64,000 bases of DNA from Halobacillus litoralis (GCF_020171725.1 NZ_JAIVAJ010000004.1:1-64000); one strand, 5' to 3'. Shown: positions 1 through 8,123, counted from the first letter of the stretch. Made by a program: numbers and translations. The notes: generated from the sequence alone by a model not told the origin.

Positions 1-1285
1 TAAAGCAATTGCCAGTCTGCGTCCATCTAGGTATCCATTGGGTGAGGTAGGAAAAGGACAAGAGATTGGTGGACTTCATAAAGTTGTTGAACAAATGGGT
101 GGAACAAATAAAGCAATTGCCAGTCTGCGTCCATCTAGGTATCCATTGGGTGAGATAGGAAAAAGACAAGAGATTGGCGGACTCCATAAAGTTGTTGAAC
201 AAATGGGTGGAACAAATAAAGCAATTGCCAGTCTGCGTCCATCTAGGTATCCATTGGGTGAGATAGGAAAAAGACAAGAGATTGGCGGACTTCATAAAGT
301 TGTTGAACAAATGGGTGGAACAAATAAAGCAATTGATAGTCTACGTCCACCTAAATATCCTTTCGGTGAAATAGGAAAATCTCTAGATAGCTATAAGAGC
401 CTAAGTCTTAACAATATAGGTTGGGTGCTACCAAAACCAGCTATAGAGCAAGCTTCAAGGTATTCTAATGTTGACCGCGTAAGGAATTCCTTTAAAAAAA
501 TACCTAGAAGCCAATATGATATTCTTCCAAGGATTACAGAGGATAGCAGTTCCAATGAAACTGAGTGGGTAGTGAGGAATAAGGAGACAAATGATACAGT
601 TCCGTTTGATGATGTTACCTCCACAATTGGTATTACTGATATCATAGAATCTTTATCCATTGATGAAGTATTTGCATTCTACGATTTTCTAGTCAAATAC
701 CCTATGTTAGGTCTAAAGCATGAAGTAGGGAGGAAAATTTTTGATGAAATAGGTAAAGTGAGTCTTACTGAATTTCAAGGGAAGACTCTATTCAGAGCAA
801 GAAAAAGGAACTGCTATGAGAGGCACGCTCCATTTACCGAAATGGAGATGTTCCAAGCTCCGCACGGCTTACCTGTTCAGGGAAGGTTCAACGTCACGGG
901 ACACGGTGAACTTTATGCATCTTCATGTGAGGAAACTGCGCTAGAAGAAGTGGATACAAAAGAGGAAGACGATAGATTTGAGATTATCGAATGGATTCTT
1001 AAGGAACCGGTTAAACTTATCGACCTTTCTGGCTATGATTCTGCATTATCCGAATACAGTAGCTATGAAAGTATGACACCGAACAACCAAGAATATTTGA
1101 TACCAAACTTTTTATCTCAGTGTGTCAAAGCTAACAATATAGCAGGTATTAGGTTTAATAGTGTAAAAAAACCTTCAAACAAGAATTATGTCTTCTTTCA
1201 CTTTCAGCAGAATTGGTTTGAGAAAGTGAATATAAAGATTGGTGTCATGAGCTACGCTTTTCAAAAGCAGAGTCACAATCAGTAA
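1..1285 (+). CDS. RES-domain protein with N-terminal tandem repeats (5' end outside window)
   Basis: The reading frame is already open at base 2, so the start lies upstream. The visible N-terminal part is a 36-residue repeat (GEIGKRQEIGGLHKVVEQMG plus a tail ending SLRPSRYPL) present as one partial and three full copies. After a linker, roughly residues 255-400 look like a RES domain: LFRARKR, then GRFNVTGHGELYASS with a following ETALEE, then YLIPNFLSQCV. RES proteins are known mostly as NAD+-degrading toxins of Xre-RES toxin-antitoxin pairs and also occur in larger multidomain proteins. No antitoxin is visible downstream, and the upstream side is not in the window. The gene is AT-richer than its neighbours, which suggests accessory DNA. 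The domain call is fairly sure; activity is inference. Confidence 0.75.
   Translation, partial: KAIASLRPSRYPLGEVGKGQEIGGLHKVVEQMGGTNKAIASLRPSRYPLGEIGKRQEIGGLHKVVEQMGGTNKAIASLRPSRYPLGEIGKRQEIGGLHKVVEQMGGTNKAIDSLRPPKYPFGEIGKSLDSYKSLSLNNIGWVLPKPAIEQASRYSNVDRVRNSFKKIPRSQYDILPRITEDSSSNETEWVVRNKETNDTVPFDDVTSTIGITDIIESLSIDEVFAFYDFLVKYPMLGLKHEVGRKIFDEIGKVSLTEFQGKTLFRARKRNCYERHAPFTEMEMFQAPHGLPVQGRFNVTGHGELYASSCEETALEEVDTKEEDDRFEIIEWILKEPVKLIDLSGYDSALSEYSSYESMTPNNQEYLIPNFLSQCVKANNIAGIRFNSVKKPSNKNYVFFHFQQNWFEKVNIKIGVMSYAFQKQSHNQ
2..364 (+). repeat. 108-bp in-frame tandem repeat (3.4 copies visible)
   Basis: Copies run 2-40 (partial), 41-148, 149-256 and 257-364, each 36 codons. The middle copies differ by only a few bases; the last copy has diverged (IDSLRPPKYPF). 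A start of a further unit (GEIGK) follows at 365. The array continues beyond the left edge of the window. Near-identity at the DNA level points to recent expansion by slippage or unequal crossing-over. Confidence 0.95.
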
Positions 1286-1411
1286 CCTTATCTTATCGCA
1301 TGTGGTGGCTGTCCCCAAAAAAAGTGACTACTGCTTGGGGCGTATGAAATTTGATCAGTATTATAACACCAGGCTAAGAAGTACCCTATGTATAGCAAGT
1401 AAGAATTAATA

Positions 1412-1430
1412 GGAGGGATGCTGTCCCTCT
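1412..1430 (+). terminator. weak hairpin after RES gene
   Basis: GAGGGA (1413-1418) pairs with TCCCTC (1424-1429) over a 5-base loop, followed by TTATATTTG. The U-run is poor, so it is a weak terminator candidate only. Confidence 0.35.
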
Positions 1431-1461
1431 TATATTTGTATGTTATTTACATACCATTATC

Positions 1462-1490
1462 TAAAAAGAGTAGGTGAACAACTCTTTTTA
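1462..1490 (+). promoter_or_regulatory. perfect 10-bp inverted repeat in the leader of the Gfo/Idh/MocA gene
   Basis: TAAAAAGAGT (1462-1471) and ACTCTTTTTA (1481-1490) flank a 9-base loop just upstream of the AAAGGAG site at about 1493. It could be an operator or an mRNA hairpin controlling access to the ribosome binding site. Confidence 0.4.
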
Positions 1491-1506
1491 CTAAAGGAGT
1501 TTTACT

Positions 1507-2493
1507 ATGATTAAGTTTGGAATCATCGGAACCAATTGGATTACAGAACGATTCTTAGATGCCGTCAAAGATTTAGAGGGTTTTTCATTATCCGCTGTCT
1601 ATTCACGTACAGAGGAAAAAGCCGCAAGCTTCGCATCAAAATTTGGTGCAGAGCACACATTCACAGATTTAGAGCAGATGGCACAAAGCGATTTTGTTGA
1701 TGCAGTGTATATCGCAAGCCCGAACGCTTTGCACTGTGAACAAGCGATCTTGATGATGAACCATGGCAAGCATGTCCTATGTGAAAAGCCACTGGCATCA
1801 AACACAAGAGAAACGAAAGCCATGATCGAAGCATCTGAGAAAAATAACGTGCTGCTGATGGAAGCGATGAAATCAACGCTTTCCCCTAACTTTAAAATCC
1901 TGCAAGAGAACTTGCACAAAATCGGGAAAGTCCGCCGTTATCATGCGAACTTTTCGAAGTATTCGTCCCGCTATGATGCGTATCGAGAAGGGACCGTATT
2001 AAATGCATTCAACCCTCAATTCTCGAATGGTTCACTAATGGATCTCGGCGTCTACTGCATCTATCCCATGGTCGTCCTGTTCGGTGAGCCGAACAGCATC
2101 CAGGCATCCGGGATTGTGCTGGATTCAGGAGTAGATGGCTCCGGCAGCATCCTCGCCCAATACGAGGACATGGAGGGGATCATGACTCACGGAAAAACCC
2201 AAAACTCATCCCTTCATTCAGAAATACAAGGGGAGGAGGGGAGCATCATCATTGATGGAATCTCTACCTTGACGCATCTTGAAGTGAGGTATCGTGATGG
2301 GGCATCAGAAGTGATCAGCACCGTACCTGAACATGCTGAAATGTATTATGAAGCGGAAGAATTCATTAAGTTGATTCAGGAAGGAAAAACGATGTCGTCG
2401 GTTAATTCGTTTGAGCATTCTTTGGCTACAGCTGAGATTTTGGAAGCGGCTAGAAAGCAAATAGGGGTTGTGTATCCGGCGGATCATAGCTAA
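1507..2493 (+). CDS. Gfo/Idh/MocA-family NAD(P)-dependent oxidoreductase
   Basis: 328 residues, the usual family length. The N-terminal Rossmann fold starts MIKFGIIGTNWI and contains VYIASPNALHCEQAILMM and HVLCEKPLASN; the EKP lysine motif is the family's cofactor/catalytic signature. The C-terminal half is the substrate-binding alpha/beta domain. These enzymes oxidise or reduce sugars, inositols or related compounds. The ATG has an AAAGGAG site at good spacing. It appears monocistronic, flanked by a hairpin leader and a terminator, so the context gives no substrate. Confidence 0.9.
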   Translation: MIKFGIIGTNWITERFLDAVKDLEGFSLSAVYSRTEEKAASFASKFGAEHTFTDLEQMAQSDFVDAVYIASPNALHCEQAILMMNHGKHVLCEKPLASNTRETKAMIEASEKNNVLLMEAMKSTLSPNFKILQENLHKIGKVRRYHANFSKYSSRYDAYREGTVLNAFNPQFSNGSLMDLGVYCIYPMVVLFGEPNSIQASGIVLDSGVDGSGSILAQYEDMEGIMTHGKTQNSSLHSEIQGEEGSIIIDGISTLTHLEVRYRDGASEVISTVPEHAEMYYEAEEFIKLIQEGKTMSSVNSFEHSLATAEILEAARKQIGVVYPADHS

Positions 2494-2550
2494 TTATTGT
2501 GGTGCCTCCGAGTTCCTTAACATCATAATAATAGAAGGAGACATTATTAA

Positions 2551-2609
2551 GGCGCCTCGCCCCCAATCTTTTACATTAGTGAAGCAGTGGGGGCAGGCAC
2601 CGTTTTTTT
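2551..2609 (+). terminator. rho-independent terminator
   Basis: GCCCCCA (2559-2565) pairs with TGGGGGC (2588-2594) and is followed by a T7 run at 2603-2609. An outer pair GGTGCCT (2501-2507)/AGGCACC (2595-2601) can extend the stem. It belongs to the TGCCTG/CAGGCA palindrome family seen elsewhere in the window. Confidence 0.8.
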
Positions 2610-2635
2610 GTATCTGATTTTAGAAGGTTACTTTT

Positions 2636-2878
2636 TCACATTAGAAACGCCTGTAGACAGGCCACCCCGGCAGAAAGCACGACAGGAATTACTTTGGCTA
2701 GCGTCCAAGTGCGCATTGTGTCAAATAGTGGGTCGAACGGGTTCTTCGTCGGAGAAGCCAAGTAGTGAACCCAGCGATCTGTACGACTGCGCTTCATTTC
2801 AAATTCAGGAATGTCCACCTTGTATTGATCTAATTTCGATTTTAGATGTTCGTTTGGGTCATAGGGATTTTTCTTCAT
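2636..2878 (-). CDS. small membrane protein, probable anti-sigma factor of the ECF operon
   Basis: 80 residues. The N-terminal about 50 residues are charged and cytoplasmic-looking; the last about 20 (TLAKVIPVVLSAGVACLQAF) form one membrane segment. It overlaps the 3' end of the ECF sigma gene by 20 nt, so it is translated with it. That position and topology match small membrane-anchored anti-sigma factors such as those in Bacillus sigY-type operons. I see no sequence motif proving it, so the role is inferred from context. Confidence 0.6.
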   Translation of the reverse strand: MKKNPYDPNEHLKSKLDQYKVDIPEFEMKRSRTDRWVHYLASPTKNPFDPLFDTMRTWTLAKVIPVVLSAGVACLQAFLM

Positions 2879-3398
2879 CCATCGGCACCTCCACTTCTTC
2901 TTTCAGTTTCTGAATCGCTTTATGCAATCGTGATTTGACGGTTCCTAAAGGAATATCAAGAATGGTTGAGATCTCTGTTTGTGGAAGGTCGTGGTAGTAA
3001 TATAAGAGAATCACAGCCCGGTGAAGCTCGGGCAGCTTAGCTACGGCCCCCTGAATGGTCATTTTGTCTTCTGCTGAGAAGGAGTCTGTCGTTTGGGGTG
3101 CCAGAAAAGGCAGAAGGGACTGCCACTTCTTACGGCGGTTCAGCTTATTGATCATAATCCTGTACGCAATCTGAAAAAGGTACGCTTTGACGGTTCCGCG
3201 TTCAGCAGAGTACTGGAGCTTATGAATTTGAAGTTTTACAAAGGTATCTTGAACAACATCAACACTGACATTCTCATCTCTGGTATAGCGGAATATGAAA
3301 GAGTACAAGGGTTCCCTGTACAACCTATAGAGGTGCTCCAGTGCTTCTTCTTCTCCATCCTGGTACGCAGTCATCCATTGTTCGGCCGTTCTATTCAA
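2859..3398 (-). CDS. ECF-type RNA polymerase sigma factor
   Basis: About 179 residues. Region 2 is visible as LYREPLYSFIFRYTRDENVS followed by VVQDTFVKL (-10 recognition and core binding). Region 4 is LPELHRAVILLYYYHDLPQT, then a helix-turn-helix (IPLGTVKSRLHKAIQKLKEE) for -35 recognition. The start is TTG at 3398, preceded by GGAG at 6 nt; an alternative TTG at 3410 lacks a site. The start overlaps the upstream membrane gene (ATTGAATAG), showing translational coupling. It is presumably held inactive by the downstream small membrane protein. Confidence 0.88.
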   Translation of the reverse strand: MNRTAEQWMTAYQDGEEEALEHLYRLYREPLYSFIFRYTRDENVSVDVVQDTFVKLQIHKLQYSAERGTVKAYLFQIAYRIMINKLNRRKKWQSLLPFLAPQTTDSFSAEDKMTIQGAVAKLPELHRAVILLYYYHDLPQTEISTILDIPLGTVKSRLHKAIQKLKEEVEVPMDEEKSL

Positions 3399-3762
3399 TG
3401 TTTTCTCCAAAGCGGGCGTTAATCGTTTTTAATGTGATCGAAAGTCTGAAGAACAAGTAAAGGAACGCCACAATCGTCCAAGCCTGGGACTGGTTCGTAA
3501 AAAACTGGACGTAGACATTCTCAACCGATTCACCTGATGAAATCAGTAAATTGAGAGCCTGAACGCAAATGACGGTGTAGATGACTAAACAGAGTGTCAA
3601 CGTATCAAATACATTCCACCTCAAGAAAATCTTCGTTTGATGATAATCTATTTTTCCGTTTTTTCTCACCAAATGCTTTCTTTGCATGGGAATCATTATG
3701 GACAAAATAACCACCATCCAAATTCCTACGACAATCAAAGAGACAATCCAACCAGTATCCAT
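3391..3762 (-). CDS. membrane protein, first gene of the ECF sigma operon
   Basis: About 123 residues with three predicted membrane segments (residues about 5-27, 45-70 and 90-112) and a basic loop QRKHLVRKNGK. The start is ATG 3762, placed 6 nt after GGAGGTG. It is the promoter-proximal gene of a three-gene operon with the sigma factor and putative anti-sigma. It may be the sensory or regulatory membrane component; I do not recognise the family. Confidence 0.7.
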   Translation of the reverse strand: MDTGWIVSLIVVGIWMVVILSIMIPMQRKHLVRKNGKIDYHQTKIFLRWNVFDTLTLCLVIYTVICVQALNLLISSGESVENVYVQFFTNQSQAWTIVAFLYLFFRLSITLKTINARFGENIE

Positions 3763-3790
3763 CTCATGCACCTCCAATGAGTCTTTACTA

Positions 3791-3820
3791 ACTATACCAA
3801 TAACTTACATCTTTAGTTCA
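3791..3820 (-). promoter_or_regulatory. candidate promoter of the ECF sigma operon
   Basis: On the minus strand TGAACT (3820-3815) lies 18 nt from TATAGT (3796-3791). TGAAC-type -35 elements are typical of ECF promoters, so autoregulation is possible; a weak sigma-A promoter is equally compatible. Confidence 0.35.
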
Positions 3821-4022
3821 CATAAAAAGAAAAATATGGATTTGTGATTTCTCATCTGATGAAAGAAGGAGCTCGGCGAAGTCGAAAATCCATTGATCAA
3901 GGTTAAAGGAAGGAATTCTCTCCAAAGGCGAGAATGGTACCCTTATAGGGTGAGAGTAAATATGGAATTGATTCTGTTATGCAGCATCCTTTTTGTACTT
4001 CCATCTCTTTGCTCAAAGGCGA

Positions 4023-4763
4023 GTGTTCCCTATACATAAAACAAAGGAGTGTGTCCTACATGAGGGAAGAATTGTTCCAGCGCCACACAGATATTCGGTG
4101 TGTGCTGAGGGAGATGTACCGATTAAGACGTTTTATGAAGGAATCTTCCGTGAGGTCTTCATCTTTTTTCATCCTTTTATCAAACCTGTATCGATTGATC
4201 CGGAATTATTTTACCCTGATACCTATCCGGATAAATTCCAGATCATCGAGCATTGTGAACGGGTGAAATGGAGTGAGTTTCTGTCCCTTAGTGGCATCAA
4301 CAGTTATGAGGAGTTGGACGTTGCCCTTCGTACGAGCATTCTGGGGTTGAAAAAAGAGTTCGCGGATCAAAGGTTGGCGGATAAGATGAAAGAGACGTAT
4401 GAGAGGTATAACCTCGCACCTCCAGCGGAAGGGCTTCTACCTGATTTATTGGTCAATAAGGTGTTGGAAGCTGTAAGGAGTCAGGGGGAGGACTGGATAT
4501 GGGTCGGGGACGAGTTCGGGACGGTGAGGAAGTTAGAATACATCTTGGACTTGTTGGACGAGGATACCTTATTAGGAAAGAACTTCTTCACTCATGATCA
4601 TTCAATGCTTATAACGACGCATTGGGACAGTCATTTTTCTATGATTTGTGCGAATGACCGAAATCGTATCGAGCAGATGGTCAATGAGTGTGATTTAGAA
4701 GGGTTCTTTTGCAACGATGAGACGAAACTTTATTGGAGTGTACATGCTTTACATGATCGCTAG
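4023..4763 (+). CDS. DUF2711-family protein; 5' end uncertain, possibly frameshifted
   Basis: The body resembles DUF2711 proteins of Bacillaceae: VPIKTFYEGIFREVFIFFHP, then KPVSIDPELFYPDTYP and a LSLSGINSYEELDVALRT segment; function unknown. The start is problematic. The only ideal site, AAAGGAG at 4042-4048, leads to ATG 4060 (MREELFQRHTDIR), which is in another frame and stops at 4266. In the DUF2711 frame the available starts are TTG 3993, GTG 4023 (site too close) and GTG 4098 (no site). A single-base indel near 4060-4100 would join the good start to the conserved body. Confidence 0.6.
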   Translation: MFPIHKTKECVLHEGRIVPAPHRYSVCAEGDVPIKTFYEGIFREVFIFFHPFIKPVSIDPELFYPDTYPDKFQIIEHCERVKWSEFLSLSGINSYEELDVALRTSILGLKKEFADQRLADKMKETYERYNLAPPAEGLLPDLLVNKVLEAVRSQGEDWIWVGDEFGTVRKLEYILDLLDEDTLLGKNFFTHDHSMLITTHWDSHFSMICANDRNRIEQMVNECDLEGFFCNDETKLYWSVHALHDR

Positions 4764-5158
4764 GTGACACGATTCATTTATTAGGCTGTTAATACTTTTA
4801 TACGTTCAGCGACTCCTGGTATTTCCTTTGTAGACTCCATCAATCGCTAACGCATCTTTTCTTCTCCCTTCAGTTATCCGGGAACTTTCTTAATTTATTT
4901 GGTAAGCCGAAGTCGTGATAAGTATTTTTCAGCATCATTTTTTGCAGATGAATAGATATCAGTGAATAAAGGTGCCAGCTAATGCTCAGTGGATTGACGT
5001 TCGTTGTACCTCAATTCATCTTAAAAAACGACATACAAACACTTAATCGTCAAAAATATGAATGAAACCTCTCAATTAAGGGTATAGATAGGAGAAACCT
5101 CTGCCTGAATCATGGCACTAACAAAAGCAGAACGGTATTCACTAGGAGGGAATTTCTC
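4764..5158 (+). other. 395-bp intergenic region, nothing recognised
   Basis: I see no convincing ORF, hairpin terminator or known RNA element. The last 30 bases carry the AGGAGGG ribosome binding site of the DUF2187 gene. Confidence 0.6.
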
Positions 5159-5455
5159 ATGGCTGATGAAAACATAAGCAAAGGTTTAGTTGATGCTGCG
5201 TTTAAAAAGAAACAGCAAGAAGAAGAAGAAGAAGAGAAGAAGGCACAAGAAGGAGAAAAGGCGGGCGAAGGCGATATTATTACGTTTGAAAGAGATGGAC
5301 AAACGCTTGAAGCGATCGTCACTTCTACGAATCCAGCAAACTCCGTTGTTTGCGACCTGACTATCATGGAGGATTTCCATGAGCGCAATTTGGAGCACGA
5401 AATGACGGTTGTGGCTCATAAAAACTATAAGGTTAAAAAACGAAGCGAAAAATAA
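5159..5455 (+). CDS. DUF2187-family protein with charged N-terminal linker
   Basis: 98 residues. Residues about 38-95 (GDIITFERDGQTLEAIVTST, then NSVVCDLTIMEDF and LEHEMTVVAHKNYKV) match the DUF2187 / YkvS-like small beta-barrel family of Bacilli, whose function is unknown. The first 37 residues are very rich in Glu, Lys and Gln and probably form a flexible helix. The ATG follows AGGAGGG. It is followed by a large terminator hairpin and so looks monocistronic. Confidence 0.85.
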   Translation: MADENISKGLVDAAFKKKQQEEEEEEKKAQEGEKAGEGDIITFERDGQTLEAIVTSTNPANSVVCDLTIMEDFHERNLEHEMTVVAHKNYKVKKRSEK

Positions 5456-5462
5456 GCTCGTG

Positions 5463-5517
5463 ACCCAAATAAAAGAGCAGCGCACTTCTTTAAAGTGTGG
5501 TGCTCTTTTATTTGGGT
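5463..5517 (+). terminator. long palindromic hairpin after DUF2187 gene
   Basis: A 17-bp perfect stem (5463-5479 with 5501-5517) continues inward with CGCACTT/AAGTGTG, giving an almost unbroken stem of about 25 bp. There is no U-run after it on the plus strand, but the stem itself contains CTTTTATTT. It may act as a bidirectional terminator. Confidence 0.55.
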
Positions 5518-5592
5518 TTGTGCATGGAACTACCCAATCGACTGCAAAATGTTGTACTCTTACATATAGAGAAAAGTTCAGAGGTGAGAGAT

Positions 5593-6036
5593 ATGAAGAA
5601 AGTAACAGCATTAGGGCTGATGATTGTATTAGGTGGGCTGCTGACAGCCTGTGCCGGAACGTCCGAGCCGCCGGACGGTTTTATCACGATGAACAAAGAA
5701 CAAACGGAGCTTGCGATCGGCTCGTATGAGTGGACGAATGAAGGACTGTTTAGTGAAAGTACAGCCAACGTGGATGCAGGGACGCCTTATCAGGTGGCTG
5801 AAAAGGTTGAATCTGCTCCAACTGGCGGTGATCAGACAGCTGTGATCACGTTCAGTACTGGAAAAACACCGGAGCTCTCTGCTTTTATCTGGGACGAGGA
5901 AGGCAGACAGGAGGAGCTTCCGATTGAGAATGACCAGGTGACGCTTCCGACGGAACCAGGCAGGCATGTGATGGAAATGTTTGCTGAATGGGAAAATGGA
6001 AGTGCTTCGTACACGATGCCTGTACTGATTCAATAG
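5593..6036 (+). CDS. small secreted lipoprotein
   Basis: 147 residues starting MKKVTALGLMIVLGGLLTAC: a lysine pair, a hydrophobic stretch and a lipobox LLTAC, so Cys20 should be lipidated on the outer face of the membrane. The mature part is acidic and beta-rich, with a C-terminal PGRHVMEMFAEWENG segment resembling Ig-like domains. The ATG follows GAGGTGAG. Function unknown. Confidence 0.8.
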   Translation: MKKVTALGLMIVLGGLLTACAGTSEPPDGFITMNKEQTELAIGSYEWTNEGLFSESTANVDAGTPYQVAEKVESAPTGGDQTAVITFSTGKTPELSAFIWDEEGRQEELPIENDQVTLPTEPGRHVMEMFAEWENGSASYTMPVLIQ

Positions 6037-6101
6037 AGGATGAAACCTTATGCCCTTTCCAATCGTAAAGTAGGTAACAATTTTTTATGAGGGGGAAGGG
6101 C

Positions 6102-6317
6102 ATGAGTGGAGGCATGTTGCTGCTGATCATTCTGGGATTGCTCGGTCTGCCCATCTTATGGGGGATCGTCCGTGATAAGCTCGGGTGGAATACCAATCGG
6201 TTCTACGGAGATGAAATGAACAAGAAGAAGAATAAGGGCAGGGAAAAGGTGTATGAAGAGAATACGAGGCAGGCTGGACCTGGAGATTACCCGCCGTCTG
6301 GTGGAACAGGAATCTGA
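6102..6317 (+). CDS. small single-pass membrane protein
   Basis: 71 residues from ATG 6102 (MSGGMLLLIILGLLGLPILW), which has GAGGGGGAAGG at suitable spacing; ATG 6087 is possible but lacks a site. One N-terminal membrane helix is followed by a basic, hydrophilic tail. Not recognised. Confidence 0.55.
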   Translation: MSGGMLLLIILGLLGLPILWGIVRDKLGWNTNRFYGDEMNKKKNKGREKVYEENTRQAGPGDYPPSGGTGI

Positions 6318-6339
6318 TCGTCTGGTCGATGAATCGATC

Positions 6340-6361
6340 GCGGTGCACCGCTGCTTTTTTT
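6340..6361 (+). terminator. rho-independent terminator
   Basis: Perfect palindrome GCGGTGCACCGC at 6340-6351 followed by TGC and a T7 run. Confidence 0.75.
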
Positions 6362-6370
6362 ACAAAAATA

Positions 6371-6406
6371 AAACCCGTCTACTCTTATTAAAGAGCGGAC
6401 GGGTTT
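6371..6406 (-). terminator. terminator of the choline transporter gene
   Basis: AAACCCGTC (6371-6379) pairs with GACGGGTTT (6398-6406), with an inner CTCTT/AAGAG pair. On the minus strand it is followed by TATTTTTG. Confidence 0.75.
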
Positions 6407-6417
6407 CTTCTATATTA

Positions 6418-8040
6418 CTATTCTTCCACTTCAGTCTTCAACTTCGTCAAAGGCTGTGGAGGGCATGATTTCTGTGTGAGACGAGATACGATGATGATCG
6501 TGAGTAGACCACAGACCATCGCTAGTGTACGGAATGGGAAGAGGACGACGCCGTCTTCAATCATTGGATAAGGCAGGAATGCCGGTAGCCCAAGAGCGGG
6601 TTCTCCTCCACCGAAACGTAGGAGGAAGGAAACGGTCAGTCCTGCTACAGCTCCGTACGTATTCGCTTTTTTATCGAACAAGGCCGTCGTCAGCTGAGGG
6701 AACAGCATACAGTAGACGAGGTCTGCACATAGATACCAAAGTGTGTAGACACTGTCGATATTCAAGGCGACGATTGTCGCGGCTAGTCCCATGATGATGA
6801 TGGACACACGGATCGTGCGTTTAATGTCTCGACCTGTCGCTTTCGGTTTGATAAGCGGACGGTAGATGTTCCAGGCAGCCATGGATGACGCGGACAGGAT
6901 GGACGAGTCCATCGATGACATCACGGCTGCGGCTACGGCACCAAGTGCAATGATGGCAATGCCGTATGGTGACATGTAGTTGATGACGTAAGCGAGAATT
7001 TCGGAAGCGGCGCCAGGGCCTTCGATTCCGTAGCTCGCCCAGTCAGCTGAGAATCCTGCGACACCGATCATGACGGCTGGTACAGCAAGGACGATACATA
7101 GGATACCTGCTGCGATCGACAACCACATCGCGGTTTGTTCATTTTTCGAGGAAAGGACACGTTGGAAATAGACCTGCCACGGAATACCACCGAAGATCAG
7201 CAGCAAGGCATAATCCCACCAGTTCCAGTAATAATTTCCCCAGTCCGGGTGATTCCAGCCATCAAGGGGCGGAAGAAGGTTCGCAAACCCGGCCATTCCA
7301 TCTTTGTACGCGCCCCATGCTTGATCCAGTCCGCCGACTTCAGCAAGGGCGAATGGAACAACGAGGAACATACCGATCAGAATCATGATGATTTGGGCCA
7401 CGTCTGTGAGAGCGACGGACCACATGCCTCCTACGAATGTGTAGGCAACGGCGATAATTGCGGAAATGATGATGGATGTATTGAAATCGAGTCCGAGAAT
7501 CAGACCGAATGTAGTTCCGAGTGCGACGAGAATGGCGGCACTCCAGAATAGTTCTCCGAGTAGGGCGGGTAAGTATAGAACTCCGGCCACTTTTTTACCA
7601 AAACGGACCTCCAGCGGGTCGAGCATGGTCGTGAATTCGTGCCTTCTCATCTTGCGGGCGTAGAAAATACCTCCAATGATCAAGCTGAGTCCGTATCCCC
7701 AAGGGGCTTGGGCCCATACGATCCCTGATGCGAATGTCGTTTCGGCTGTACCTGCGATGTATCCGCCACCGACCCAAGTTGCTGTCATGGTGAACATCGC
7801 GACCCAAAGCGGCATTGAACGGCCGGCGACCATCATATCCTTTGCGCTGTCTGATTTTTTTCCAGCGGTGATCGAACCGATATAAAAGATGATGGCGTAA
7901 GAGATGAACATGAAGGCTAAGGCTCCCCAGTTCACATCGTTACCGGAAAGTCCGACATAAATGGCGACGATGAGGAGTAAACCTAAGAATCCGAATAATC
8001 CTGCTTTTCCTTGACTTTGCTTTTTCTCTGGCTTCTGCAC
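6418..8040 (-). CDS. SSS-family sodium:choline symporter, CHT1 (SLC5A7)-like
   Basis: 540 residues with about 13 membrane segments, a sodium:solute symporter. Long stretches match what I remember of the animal high-affinity choline transporter CHT1: TMTATWVGGGYI with GTAE, WAQAPWGYGLSLIIGG, TMLDPLEVRFGKK, GGIPWQVYFQRVLSS, AVMSSMDSSILSASSMAAWN, LWYLCADLVY and NTYGAVAG. The GTG start follows AAGGAGTG. It is divergent from the betaine-synthesis operon, so it most likely imports choline with sodium as precursor of glycine betaine. Substrate is inferred from homology plus context. Confidence 0.88.
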   Translation of the reverse strand: MQKPEKKQSQGKAGLFGFLGLLLIVAIYVGLSGNDVNWGALAFMFISYAIIFYIGSITAGKKSDSAKDMMVAGRSMPLWVAMFTMTATWVGGGYIAGTAETTFASGIVWAQAPWGYGLSLIIGGIFYARKMRRHEFTTMLDPLEVRFGKKVAGVLYLPALLGELFWSAAILVALGTTFGLILGLDFNTSIIISAIIAVAYTFVGGMWSVALTDVAQIIMILIGMFLVVPFALAEVGGLDQAWGAYKDGMAGFANLLPPLDGWNHPDWGNYYWNWWDYALLLIFGGIPWQVYFQRVLSSKNEQTAMWLSIAAGILCIVLAVPAVMIGVAGFSADWASYGIEGPGAASEILAYVINYMSPYGIAIIALGAVAAAVMSSMDSSILSASSMAAWNIYRPLIKPKATGRDIKRTIRVSIIIMGLAATIVALNIDSVYTLWYLCADLVYCMLFPQLTTALFDKKANTYGAVAGLTVSFLLRFGGGEPALGLPAFLPYPMIEDGVVLFPFRTLAMVCGLLTIIIVSRLTQKSCPPQPLTKLKTEVEE

Positions 8041-8074
8041 CGAATCACTCCTTATGTTTTATAGTTTGGTTATC

Positions 8075-8107
8075 GATCTGTCCTCGGTGAGGGCAGGTCG
8101 TTTTTTT
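8075..8107 (+). terminator. plus-strand terminator inside the transporter/gbsA intergenic region
   Basis: GATCTGTCCTC (8075-8085) pairs with GAGGGCAGGTC (8089-8099), using a few G-U pairs, then G and T7 at 8101-8107. No plus-strand gene lies just upstream; on the minus strand it falls in the transporter mRNA leader. Confidence 0.6.
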
Positions 8108-8123
8108 ACGTAAGTTGTGTTGT

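Noticed and set aside
3979-4266. 95-codon ORF overlapping the DUF2711 gene
   Set aside because: Only its first residues (from ATG 4060) may be meaningful as the true start; the rest is an out-of-frame reading of the DUF2711 body.
5186-5611. 141-codon minus-strand ORF across DUF2187 and the following region
   Set aside because: Phe/Leu-rich antisense of a Glu/Lys-rich gene and it crosses a terminator hairpin; not a gene.
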